DNA from: Xestospongia bergquistia
Lineage: Eukaryota; Porifera; Demospongiae; Haplosclerida; Petrosiidae
Assembly: GCA_963965975.1 (NCBI GenBank)
Contig: OZ014413.1
Coordinates: forward strand, 7,404,501-7,468,500
Length of the DNA: 64,000 bases
Direction of reading: 5' to 3'
Each line of letters starts with the position of its first letter. The stretch's first letter is position 1. The position numbers were made by a program, and so were the translations under genes. The notes below the pieces were generated by a model, which was not told the DNA's origin, searched no databases, and was given only the letters and a program-made list of their open reading frames with translations. Below are positions 1 through 11,295 of this stretch, piece by piece.

Positions 1-1771
1 AGGTATCTCTGGGTCTCCAGTAAAACTAAAAAGAGATGGTGTTTTACCAGTACCATTACAAGTACTGGCTAAAGTCTCAGCAAATTTGTCATGGAAATCT
101 TGAACAGTCTAAAAGTAAAAGAAATTATCTGATTATCATGAGATGATTAGAGCATAATGTGTTTAATATAAAATAAGTATAGACAAATTTTAATACAGAC
201 ATTTTCTGTAATTAGTTATATATATATAATCACGTGATATCATTTCTAGTAAATGAGAGTAATGTAAATTAATTGACACGTATTTTTAATGTGGAAGTGT
301 TTTAATTATAACAAACAAAAGAAGGAAATACATTAATTAATTATCAATTATATTGAAAACTACTCATCAATAATCATACTTCAACATGTCATAAAACAAA
401 CTTTGACAAACAATAACATAACTTCTGAAAAATAACTATATGTCCATTTTAACTATCGCCACCATTTCAAAGGTAAAGGATATTATTTCCTCTGTCCTTT
501 ATAACAAATATCAGTATACAATTACAAAGTTATAGTTACAATCAAAGTAGTCTCCTTTTAATTTTGATAGCCCCTCCTCTCCTCTCTCCTCCAATGTTAA
601 ACCTTACTATTATAAAGACATACTAACTATAGTAGTAGTGTTCTGTCAATAGTTACAGTATATATTTGACATTCTATATCATAAAATGCATGAAATTTAA
701 GACAGCCTTGCATGCTTTTAAAGAGATCTATTTTACTATTTTAGGTCATAATTTCTTTAGTGTATATAATTTTAACAGAGTTAGCCAGTGTTAAAATGAC
801 TATGAAAAATAGTTAAATCTATTCTTAACATAAGTATGTATGGAATTATAACTAACAGAAAAATGTAGCAACAAATACAATAGAGAGTGGTTCCTTAATA
901 TACTTACTAGTGAGAAGATGTCGGCAGTTTCATGCAGTGTAGCTACATAACACCAGTTGTACATGTTCATGAGAGCAAAACGGGCATCATTGTAGAGAGT
1001 CTCAGCTGGAGATGTCCGATAAAATAATGGATACATGGTACGATCTGAGAGGACAAGAGATGTTGCTGCATAAGACACCTGGAGAGAAAAGGGAGAGAGA
1101 GGGGGGGGGGTGGGGAGGAAGGGGAATCTTCATAAGTAAAGGAAACAAACAATAGTGATTTGTCCTACATAATCATAACAAAAATCCTAATATTGAGCGA
1201 CTGTGTCTGGATATCCTATCAGAATACCCATAGGATACCAATAGCAAGACCCTATGCTATCTATATTCCCACAGTCCAATATCTTTGTACAATAATACAA
1301 GATGGGACTGTGTGATTCCAACAAAGTTCTGATGGCAAATCTGGACAACATTTGTGGTCTTGTATCACAATGACACAAGTACATTGTTAATATGATATTA
1401 TTAGCACATATTTTACTTTTAATATATAACATAACATATAAACAGTTTTAGAAAACTATTCAAAGATATTATTGACAAACTTCAATTCCAAACATAGCCA
1501 GACTGGCTCTAATATGCAATAGATAAACATGTACGTGTAGATCTTTATCTACATTAATCTTATTCTGTGCCAAGCTGGGTACAAAACTTGAATTAATTTA
1601 ACATATGTTAATGTACCTGAACAACTTTGTAGAGTCTTCCAGAAAGAGCAGAAGTGGGTTCTGTTGCTATGGAACAAGCTCCTCCCAAGAAGGCAATAAT
1701 TTTTGTTTTATTGACCATGTCTGTTTCCAAAATAGATTTAATTAGTTGCAAAGTTCCTTCAGAGGGATCAC

Positions 1772-1806
<35 letters not shown>

Positions 1807-2181
1807 TAGATATTGCAATGCTCAAGGGTAATACATTTATATTACATATTATAACATTATGAGTATACATTTATAATAGCTGTCCATATTGGACATACCT
1901 CATTGTAAAATTATAATAACTATAGATATATGTGCAGCTATTACCTTGCTGTCTGATATTTCCATCACCAACTCATAGTCAGGTAGAAGAGATGCATTAT
2001 TATTCACATCTTCTACTGCAATTTGTGCTGCTGGGATAACACCGTCGGCAGAGAAAACTGAATTATTCTGAGGAATCAATGCATGAATAAGTAACTTCTT
2101 CTTCTCGGCTTTCACTTGTAAATAGAAAGACACTGTAAAGATTGCTACGAGAGCCACAGAGATGAACAGTCGCCGAACCAT
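1..2181 (-). CDS. GABA-B-like class C GPCR, N-terminal exons (unit A, partial)
   Basis: Spliced gene running off the left edge. Exons in reading order: 1945-2181 (start at MVRRLF, hydrophobic signal peptide, then the start of the ligand-binding fold with IPAAQIAVEDVNNN), 1617-1772 (CDPSEGTLQLIKSIL...FLGGACSIATEPTSA), 908-1078 (MYPLFYRTSPAETLYNDAR...ATLHETADIF) and 108 to beyond 1 (TVQDFHDKFAETL). Every junction has GT/AG and keeps frame. The order CDP.., G.CS..T, FFRT.P....N, W....IA...ET is that of the bilobed periplasmic-binding-like domain of GABA-B receptors, which bind an amino-acid-type ligand at the cell surface and signal through G proteins. An upstream ORF extends to 2265, but its first codon may not be ATG. 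The 7-TM part must lie left of the window. Sponges have many such receptors (known family expansion); the ligand cannot be told from these exons. Confidence 0.85.
1774..1805. repeat. (TG)n microsatellite at a splice acceptor
   Basis: About 16 TG units. On the minus strand the (CA)n run ends in CACAG, which is the acceptor of the second exon of receptor unit A. Confidence 0.9.
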
Positions 2182-2265
2182 TTTTTCGTGAAAAAGGACC
2201 TTTGTAGAATAGACAGGCACACTAGAATAAACATAGCCACGCACATTTACCATGGATACCACCAT

Positions 2266-3431
2266 AGAGACTACGTAACCGGGATTGGAAACGGATCATG
2301 TGATCCCATAGAACCGTTCGAAAGCCCACTCCGTGCCCAAAGAAATCAATTAATTTTTATTACCTGACATTGTAAACTGGACACACTCTTTCCTGTATTG
2401 TAATCCTCTATATAAACATTGCTGTTATTTTTATTTATCAATTCATTGACTATATATTTTTCTTTATATTCTATTATTTAAAATAGTCAATATTACAGAC
2501 ATTCACTTTTAAATTACTTATTTTACAATGAAAATGGCACTAAAATACTTTTGTAGCTCTTTCTTCTTATAGCAATGTTACCACTAAAAGATTTAGAACA
2601 AATAAGAACATATTGGTTTAGACTGTTTTTATGTTAGTAAAGTCGCGCTATTCTTATGGAAAACACTAAAATAACGTAAGATATAGGTGCACTTTTGGGA
2701 CTATAGCCATTGTTTTAAGTTATTTGAAGATAAATTACAACTTGTTATCTAAAGATGAAAGATTGCTGTGTTGGTTTAGTTTGTTATTATTTGCTTTGGC
2801 AATCTAATTATGTAAGATACAAAATACGCGCACATATTCAGTACAAAATTAATTACAGTTCATTTAAATAATTAATAATAATTAATTTCTTTTCAGATGA
2901 AAGTCTGACTGTACTATAGAAAGCATAGATCAATTCCCAGGTCTTTAATTGTATCTCTTCCAAAGTTAAATTATTATATTCATGTTCCTTTCCATTCCTT
3001 GTCTTGTTTGTCATCATTCCTTGTGTTACTGTGACTGTGACCTACTTAACATTATCATCAGTAAAATTAATTGTAAGATAAATAATAATTACTTCAAATA
3101 AATATTTATTATAAAGTAACACTTAGTTAAAGTAAAAATTCCAAAATACGACATACTTGTTTCAGGACCACTGCAAGCTTAGTTTACACAAACTTGTCAT
3201 TGCCAAGTAATGTACCGGGAGTGTGTGGGAGTTTCCAATCCCGGTTACGTAGTAAATTACACAGACACGCCCCATTATGGATTAAAGTTAGTATGAAAAA
3301 TGTGTTACAAGTACTGTAATATTATTCGATGGAAGAATAAATAACAGGGTTTTGTACTGAACAATTTTGAATTCACAATGTTATGGAAGGTAACGATTTT
3401 GAGGCATAACCTCCTAACTTTCAATAATTAC
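2266..3431. other. Upstream flank of receptor unit A, duplicated upstream of unit B
   Basis: No convincing exon. The stretch is closely similar, with small indels, to 8142-9270 upstream of the second receptor copy. Shared landmarks include the start 'agtaaagtcgcgctattctt' (2638 and 8238), a segment beginning 'ctttcagatga' (2891, 8730) and 'cacgccccattatggatta' (3265, 9127). A short open frame in the second copy at 8737-8925 is broken here, so it is not treated as a gene. The flank presumably includes the promoter of unit A. Confidence 0.7.
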
Positions 3432-3474
3432 TGGAAGTGGTAACATAGCTACAGAATAATTGCAAGCATGTTTT
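3432..3474 (+). other. Captured 40-bp scrap of the beta-helix gene
   Basis: The sequence around 'ggtaacatagctacagaa' followed by 'ttgcaagcatgttt' matches the coding segment GTGNIATEKLQ of the beta-helix genes (for example 12419-12455) with few differences. It sits at the breakpoint where the two receptor flanks stop being similar. Confidence 0.6.
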
Positions 3475-3483
3475 AACTACTCG

Positions 3484-3620
3484 CAAGCGAAAGTAAGTCT
3501 GGTTACACGACTTGTGATGAGGTGTTGTTATGCAATTAGAGGTAGACTAAGTGTGAAATATGAATATTATTAAATTTAAGTTGGAGTGTCTGGGGACGAG
3601 ACTACTGTCCAATGGACGAT
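3484..3620. mobile_element. Internally deleted copy of the 6339-6803 MITE family
   Basis: Contains the blocks 'gtaagtctggttacacgac', 'tatgcaattagaggtag', 'gaatattattaaattt' and the terminal motif 'gtctggggacgagacta' seen in the complete element at 6339-6803, but one long arm is missing. Confidence 0.6.
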
Positions 3621-5628
3621 AGCAAAACCAAGAATCGCACTTTATGGCTTTGTAATCTTTACGCTTATTGTTGACGGTAAATACTAGGCTGGCGGGCTGG
3701 CTACGCGAGACTACTCAGTGACATTCTTTGGCGAACTGATGCCCACGCCCACTATCAATACATAATGATGATAATTTTAAAGACATTTAGAAAAATATAA
3801 TTTTTAACGATCAGCAAGAAGCAGAAAAAGGCCGAATATATATGTAAAATATTTTTACAATATTTAGGCTAAAATTTAACTAAACTGACAAACAAAACAT
3901 GTGTGAATGGTAAAATCAATTTTGATGACTGTTTAGCCCAGTATCGGTTGTTGCTGAGTTCAGTTTATCATCTCCACTGGGTTGGAATTGGTTGGGAGGT
4001 GTATCAAGATCTGGAGTCATAGGCTCCATTTCATATACTATAGTAAGCATAGTCTCATTTATTGCAGCTGTGTTTATTTCAGGGATATTTGAGATGGGTG
4101 GATCAAGACCACCATTAGCACTGTCATCAGGATCAGCGCACAGTAAACCACTGCCTTGATCAGTCCACGACGTTTTTGAAGATCTTTTAATTCCATTTCC
4201 TTCTGTACATTAGAGAGATAAAAAGGTACATCAGTACACAACCAGTATATACTAAGTTTGATTTCAAAACAATACCTCTTTGACTTGCTTTTTTAAATCT
4301 TCAATTTGTTTCTCAGCAGATTGTATATCTTCTGGACTTACTTCAGTATGACCCAATTGATGACTGTCCACTGGAGTGAACTTATCTTTCTTTAGTTTTG
4401 GGATCATAGTGTCAGCTCCTTTAGCCATATATATAAACTAAAATGAGTAATAAAATATCACAGTAACTTGAGATAGTACCTCAAGACTAGTAGCATCAGT
4501 ACATTAGGATAGCTACCATTTAAGCTCCAAATTAGTAAACATCATGCACTACTTACCACAGTGACATAGGATAACTACCATTAGTAAGATAATTATTTAC
4601 CTTAGGTATAAAGAGGAATAGAAGACACACATACAAACAGTAACAATCATAAGAACTGTCACTATATATGCAGGATCAATGAACAATTTTTCAGCTAGGT
4701 CAAGACTTAATGGAGCACTAATTCCAATCAATATCACAACAATGTACATGGCAATAGAAACAAAACGAGAGTCATTAATATAGAAATATTTGACATTACG
4801 ACACTTGTAGGACAAGAAGAGTCCAAAGACAACAAGTAGTCCTTTATACACATAGAGTGCTCCAATAAGATAATTATCATATTCACATTCCTCATATTTT
4901 TGATTATATTATCATCTTCATCCTAAATGAGAGGAGAAATAGAAAAAGAGAGAGAGATAAACTGTAACTCACATCTACATTAATAATGTCATGATGAAAT
5001 TGAAACAGTCCTGTCCAAATACTTAGAATAATAATATCCAAAACAAGTTGAATAGCCATAATAATCAGGAAATTCCACATTAAATGGCTAAAGAGAGAGA
5101 GAGAGAGTGATTATGAGTTAATGTTATATACTGTGCCAGTTCTTTCAATTTAGTGTTTGTATAAATTCGATATACTTGCCAAGTCTTAGCAAAGAGGGCT
5201 CTGAATGATAGAGTCAATCCAATAGTAAACAGCCATACACGAATCTATGACAATATATATTATAAAATAACTAACAATATATCTTCTCCTCCTTAACATA
5301 CATATACTAGCATATCTCAGTTTTCCAAAATCATTTATATCTGCTAAAACATTACTTCTGTTTTCTGATGTGACCTGAGGGGTGCCAGAGTCTATATCCA
5401 ATAATATACAGGTAGCCATCATCACAATACATCCAATGATAATTATAGCTAGTGTTAATATGAGGAGCAGAGTTAGGTATAAGGCTGAGTGAGTGAGTGA
5501 GAGAGAGAGAGAGTTTAATTTTATTCACAATCCTTTTACTCACAATTTTTTAATAGCCACAATATTGAACGCTAATTGTGCCACAGCAAAAATAATACCC
5601 ACGCCGGTCACAAAATCCATTATATAGA

Positions 5629-5693
5629 TACCAATAGGATCAAGTAGTTGACCCTGTGGAGTACTTAAGTATACTTAATCCTATTGGTATCTG
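5629..5693. repeat. Local inverted duplication inside receptor unit B
   Basis: 'accaataggatcaagta' and 'cttaatcctattggt' form a hairpin around the palindrome 'aagtatactt'. It lies between the short 5727-5746 exon and the first membrane-span exon, and part of the adjacent 'gttgaccctgtggagtactta' is repeated at 5703-5724 as 'gttgactctgaggagtactta'. Confidence 0.65.
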
Positions 5694-6338
5694 TATGATG
5701 GATAGTTGACTCTGAGGAGTACTTACATCAGTAGGAGGATGACCCACTATAATTTAAGTGAAATATGATTAGTCTAAGAGTAAGAGAGAGAGGTGAGGAG
5801 AGGGGGAAAAGGTAGGAGTCAATAATCTTGATGATTTGATGGTATCTAAAATACTATTCAAAGTAATGTTCAATATAAATAGTGTATAAATAATACTTAC
5901 ATATCCAGAGTCTGAGGTAGCATTAGGATTTACAAGATATGGATACACATCCAATAATATACTATTAACTAAAGCATCTTTAATCTCTGAGCCAATACAA
6001 CTGTAACTCTAAATTGTCCAATTGGACTTGTCTGCATTATTCCACCATCCATCTAAGTACCAGGACGGCAAGATCCAGAGGTGGTTGGGTATAGTGAGTT
6101 GAAGTTTGATGGCATAACACATGACAATGAGCGCTTTGTCTTCATAGAAAAAGTGATAAATGATGCTGTTCTTAGGGCGAAGAAAGAGAGAAGACATTGT
6201 ATCATTTCTACATACATAGTAATCTCATGTTATATACAAATTAATATTAAATATAGTTTGCACAATTTCACAATACTAGTAAGACATTATTACAAACAAC
6301 CATCACAGTGATCACATAATGACATCATAAACTGTCAT

Positions 6339-6803
6339 AGTTCGCCCCCAGACCTAGGACGAGTAATGTTGCGCGGGTGTTGGTATGCAATTAGAAGTAG
6401 TGTGAAATATGAATATTATTAAATTGAAATCGGTAAACCCAAAGATCGTGTTATTATAAGAAACAAGAACGATGAATATTCTTGTCTATACTCCATAGTT
6501 GTAGATGTGCAGAGTAATGAGAAACTTGAAATGCAACCACAGAAACTTCACAAAAATTTACAAACTCTTTTGTAATTTTTGTTTCTCTTTGAGAGTAAAT
6601 CCAAATTCTTTAGTAATTTCATCGATTTTAAAGACAACGTTTGCAGTAAACATATCTCCACGCTTCAACACTTCAATTTAATAATATCCATATTTCACTA
6701 CTTCTAATTGCATACCAACACCTGCGCCACATTTCTTACTGGGAACAACTCGTGTGACCAGACTTACTTTAGCTTGATAGTAAGTAGTCTGGGGACGAGA
6801 CTA
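6339..6803. mobile_element. MITE with long inverted arms and 10-bp target duplication
   Basis: The element is flanked by the direct repeat AAACTGTCAT (6329-6338 and 6804-6813). The ends are imperfect inverted repeats (left 'agttcgcccccagacc', right 'gtctggggacgagacta'), and an inner pair of about 50 bp (6378-6427 against 6663-6720, 'ttggtatgcaattagaagta') is also inverted. It has no coding capacity and lies in an intron of the receptor pseudogene. A deleted relative sits at 3484-3620. Confidence 0.85.
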
Positions 6804-7077
6804 AAACTGTCATTATCCTTGATGGTCTCACCTTTATTTGTTTAAGAGGTATCTCTCTTGGTCTCCAGTAAAACTAAAAAGAGATGGTATTTTACCAGTA
6901 CCATTACAAGTACTTGCTAAAGTCTCAGCAAATTTATTATGGAAATCTTGAACAGTCTAAAAGTAAAAGAAATTATCTGATTATCCAAAAAATTGTGATG
7001 ATTAGAGTATAATGTGTTTAATATAAAATAAGTATAGACAAATTTTAATACAGACAATTTAATGTACTAATCAACTG

Positions 7078-7079
<2 letters not shown>

Positions 7080-7113
<34 letters not shown>
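7080..7113. repeat. (TA)n microsatellite
   Basis: About 16 TA units in an intron of receptor unit B. Unit A has only a short TA run in the same place (219-228). Confidence 0.9.
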
Positions 7114-7123
<10 letters not shown>

Positions 7124-8222
7124 ATCACATGATATCAATACTAGTAAGTGAGAGTAATGTAAATTAATTGACACATATTTTGAATGTGGGAGAGTTTTAA
7201 TTATAACAAACAAAAGAAGGAAATACATTAATTAAGTATCAATTATATTGAAAACTACTCATCAATAATCATACTTCAACATGTCATAAAACAAACTTTG
7301 ACAAACAATAACATAACTTCTGAAAAATAACTATATGTCCATTTTAACTATCATCATCACTTCAAAGGCAAAGGATAATTTCCTCTGTCCTTTATAACAA
7401 ATATCAGTATACAATTATTCTGTGCCGAGATGGGTACTCAAAACTTGAATTAATTTAACAGATGTTAGTGTACCTGAACAACTTTGTAGTCTTCCAGAAA
7501 GAGCACAAGTGGGTTCTGTTGCTACGGAATAAGCTCCTCCCAAGAAGGCAAAATAATTTTTGCTTTATTGACCATGTCTGTTTCCAAAATAGATTTAATT
7601 AGTTGCTAAGTTCCTTCAGAGGGATTACACTGTGTGTGTGTGTTTGTGTGTAAGAGAGAATGATACTGCTCAAGGGTAATATATTCATTTTAAATATTAC
7701 AACATTATGAGTATACAAATATAAAAGCTGTCGATATTGGACATAACCTCATTGTAAAATTATAATAACTACAGATATATGTACAGCTATTACCTTGCTG
7801 TCTGATATTTCCATCATCAACTCATAATCAGGTAGAAGAGATGCATTATTGTTCACATCTTCTACTGCAATTTGCGCTGCTGGGATAAGACCGTCGGCAG
7901 AAAAAACTAAATTATTCTGAGGAATCAATGCATGAATAAGTAACTTCTTCTTCTCGGCTTTCACTTGTAAATAGAAAGACACAGTAAAGATTGCTAACTG
8001 AGCTGCAGAGATGAACAGTCGCTGAACCGTTTTTTCGCGAAAGGGGAACTTGCAACTAGAATAAACATAGCCACGCACATTTACCATGGATACCAGTATA
8101 GTCAACGTAACCGGGATTGGAAACGGATCATGTGATCCCATAGAATCGTTCGAAAAGGCACTCCGTGTCCAAAGAAATCAATTAATTTATATTACGTGAT
8201 ATTGTAAACTGGACACACTCTT

Positions 8223-8523
8223 AGACTGTTTTTTTATGTTAGTAAAGTCGCGCTATTCTTATGGAAAACACTAATATATATATATATATATATAGGTGTA
8301 AGCCATTGTTTTATGTTATTTGTAGATAAATTACAACTTGTTACCTAAAGATGAAAGATTGCTGTGTTGGTTTAACTTGTTATTATTTGCTTTGGCAAAT
8401 AATAACAAGTTAAACCTTTCTTTCTTCTTATAGCAATATTACCACTAAAAGATTTACAACAATAAGAACACATTGGTTTAGACTGTTTTTATGTTAGTAA
8501 AGTCGCGCTATTCTTATGGAAAA

Positions 8524-8558
<35 letters not shown>

Positions 8559-8640
8559 TGTAAGCCATTGTTTATGTTATCTAAAGATAAAAGATTGCTG
8601 TGTTGGTTTAACTTGTTATTATTTGCTTTGGCAATCTCTT
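8223..8640. repeat. Tandem duplication with TA-repeat expansions
   Basis: The block beginning 'agactgttttt' and containing 'gtcgcgctattcttatgg', a (TA)n tract, 'taggtgtaagccattgtt' and 'gattgctgtgttggttta' occurs twice (8223-8400 and 8477-8640). It occurs only once, without the TA tract, upstream of unit A (2620-2800). The first copy ends in a small inverted repeat, 'aacttgttattatttgc' facing 'caaataataacaagtt'. Confidence 0.75.
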
Positions 8641-9270
8641 ACCATAATTATGTAAGATACAAAATACGCGCACATATTCAGTACAAAATTAATTATAGAT
8701 CATTTAAATAATTAGTACTAATTAATTTCCTTTCAGATGAGTAAAAGAAAAGTCAGACTGTACTATAGAAAGAGCATAGATCAATTCCCAGGCGCTTTAA
8801 TTGTATCTCTTCCAAAGTTAAATTATTATATTCATGTCTCTTTACATTCCTTGTCTCGTTTGTCATCATTCCTTGTGACTGTGACCTACTTAACATTATC
8901 ATCAGTAAAATTAATAGTCAGATAAATAATAATTACTTCAAATAAATACTTAATATAAAGTAACACTTAGTTAAAGTAAAAATTCCAAAATACTACATAC
9001 TCGTTTTAGAAGAAACAGGACCACTGCAAGCTATAGTTTACACAAACATTATACTTGTCATGGACAAGGAATGTACCGGAAGAGCATGGGCGTTTCCAAA
9101 TAGTCTATACTCTAAATAACACAGACACGCCCCATTATGGATTAAGGTTAGTATAATACAAGTACTGTAATATTATTCGATGGAAGAATAAATAACAGAG
9201 TTTTGTAATGAACAATTTTGAATTCACAATTTATGGAAGGTAACGATTTTGAGGCATAACCTCCTAACTT

Positions 9271-11165
9271 TTAATAATTAAAGATTTTAAGGAGCATACA
9301 GCATATTATTATAACTATGACTATGACAATTTGATCCACATAGTTTACAAGCAAACGTCATTGCTTGTAAGGGATAGAAAGTTTTGAAATGAAGCAGAAG
9401 CAGCTAAAGGAAGGCAAGAAAGGCCTGTTAATAAAAGATGATGATGAAGAGAATGAATAGAAGCAGATAGCACAGAAAGAAGAAATTAACAATTGCTCAA
9501 GACAGACAGAGAGACCAAGAAATGAATACAAGCAGAAATTATAAATAAAAGGTATGAAAGGATGACGAGATAAATACAGAGATCTACCAATGAATGAGAC
9601 ATGCAAAAAGTGATATATAGTAACTAGTGACAATGGACACATGGGAACTAGCAAGATATCTAAACAACTTAGAGTAAATATGGAGTCTTTGCACTTTGTA
9701 AACTTGTTGAATCTTTTACATCTAACACATTGTTGATGTTCATATGTTTAATATTCCTAAAGTTGTTTTCTGATGGATGGATAGATCCAATTATTTTTAA
9801 TAATTCATAACTTCTTCATCACATGGATTTATGTAAAATATTTATTTATGAATTCACTAAAATATGTTAAATATACAATGGACTATGATAGAATTGTTTA
9901 AGATGACCATAGCTTGCTTGTTCAGGCTCACTTTACCAATGGTTCTATGTTGTCTAGTATTTAATAATCATTAGTCAACACATCTCAGTCTATAATTGTC
10001 TTTGCTATGGAAGCCAAATATGAACATTCATTTCTCTTTCCATTTCACTATGGGTTATACTACTTTCATATGTTTCCTAGACACAGTCTGCTTCTGCAAG
10101 CTAGAGTTCACTTAATTATTTAACCAATGTATGCTTCAATCAATACAATTAAGGGTAAAATCTAGGAACTTTGTATTTTAAATTCCAGAAGCTATATAAT
10201 AATTATTACATGAGTTGATTAATATTGATGCTACCTCCTTTTATATTATTATTTGGTTATCCACAGCTATGATAGTGATAGAGTTTACAGACTTCTAATG
10301 ATGATAATTCTTGTACATATAAGTGTTTCGCTGAAAGGCCTGGCAGTGAAGGAAGGGCATTAGTTAGTACCATACTTTATGGGTGGTTCTTATGAAGCAC
10401 TATCCGTAAAGTATATATGTAACATATAATAAGTTATAGCTTTAAGGTTTATTCAGCAAATTTATCCCCAGAGATAGTGTAGGTTGGCACCTCGTTGATT
10501 ACCCAGGTGAGGTTTGGCATCAAGATATTTACACAAGCAAAACAAGGACAAATATTGACTTGTCAGACCACACCATGTTGCGTTAGGCCGTCAAGGAGGT
10601 ATAGCTGAATACACTTCAAGGTCAATAATGTGGCAGATCATCTTGACCAACCTCGGTAGAAAAGATCTCAATGCCTCTTCCTAATTCAACAATATGGCTT
10701 TTTATTAAATGAAGACTACAACAAAGAGACAAATTAAAGAAGCTTGTGATGCCTAGGAACACTCAGAAACTACTGGATGGGATCTGTAGATGTCTAAATG
10801 GTGATTAAAAGAATACAAAGGAGCAAAATGTAATTTCAAAGATTATCATGTACAAACCTGATCTAAATGTTTTGAGACCCATGATTTTCCACAATATTCA
10901 GGTTGTACCGTAATGTAAGTGGTAAATGACTAATTTGAAAAAAACTCAATCGTTTAATTTCAATTTATAAATACTGTCATTCATCATTTCATTTTATCTC
11001 TTATACTTAGTTTGACTATATGCAGGTCAACTTTCATTAGAGAAATGTATTTTAACTCACAGGTTTTTGTCAAAAAAAATACAAATCACTTCATGAATAC
11101 TATCATCTGAGGTTTCTACATCATTCAGATCATGCACAATTACATTGTGAGTTCTTGCATGTGAT
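9271..11165. other. Gene-free interval; right part is duplicated beta-helix upstream flank
   Basis: No exon with coding character was found. A purine-rich tract at 9370-9560 gives only a spurious minus-strand ORF. From about 10140 to 11165 the sequence aligns by eye with 33530-34370, upstream of another family copy; both contain 'ccagaagctatataat', 'tacctccttttatat' and 'gtttattcagcaaattta'. The family therefore duplicates with at least 1 kb of upstream sequence. Confidence 0.6.
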
Positions 11166-11295
11166 CACTAGTATATATAGTATGAAAAGTAGACAAGTAA
11201 CAGTAGCTGCAATATTCCAAAAAAACAGTAAGTATGCAATCTTTAGTTTCAGTTATTATATTTACTTTATTACTTTGTTAACAATACTAGTCATC
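11166..11295 (+). promoter_or_regulatory. TATA box and 5'UTR intron of beta-helix copy 1
   Basis: TATATATA at 11172-11179, then 'gtagacaagtaacagtagct', then the donor-like GTAAGT, and ATACTAG just before TCATCATG. The same arrangement occurs in the other copies with a start (TATA at 17546, 23094, 34367, 37410), so it is a conserved core promoter plus a short leader intron. Confidence 0.6.

Larger units (their letters stand above)
3916..8141 (-). pseudogene. GABA-B-like receptor pseudogene (unit B, N-terminal and 7-TM exons)
   Basis: Tandem copy of unit A. The 5' exon 7794-8141 keeps the ligand-domain start, but the ATG used in unit A is ACG here. The second exon (about 7470-7632) has TTG changed to TAG plus a +2 and a -2 indel. 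The FYRTSPAE exon is deleted together with about 1 kb. The fourth exon (about 6835-6958) carries +2 bases. Exon 5901-6170 (WILPSWYLDGWWNNADK) has an in-frame TAG at 6009-6011. 7-TM exons follow: about 5545-5640 (VGIIFAVAQLAFNIVAIKK), 5290-5480, 5120-5250 (FRALFAKTWQVYRIY, the GABA-B FAKTW region), 4975-5090, and 4600-4900 (LYVYKGLLVVFGLFLSYKCR), the last needing one extra A in an A-run near 4895 to stay open. The C-terminal exons at 4277-4437 (coiled coil, QIEDLKKQVKE) and 3916-4195 close the gene. Several independent lesions argue for a pseudogene rather than sequencing error. Confidence 0.8.

Noticed and set aside
8737..8925. 62-residue ORF upstream of receptor unit B
   Set aside because: The homologous stretch upstream of unit A (2895-3080) is frame-broken, so there is no coding conservation.
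9358..9654. 98-residue minus-strand ORF
   Set aside because: Ser/Phe-rich translation of a purine-rich tract; no splice or homology support.
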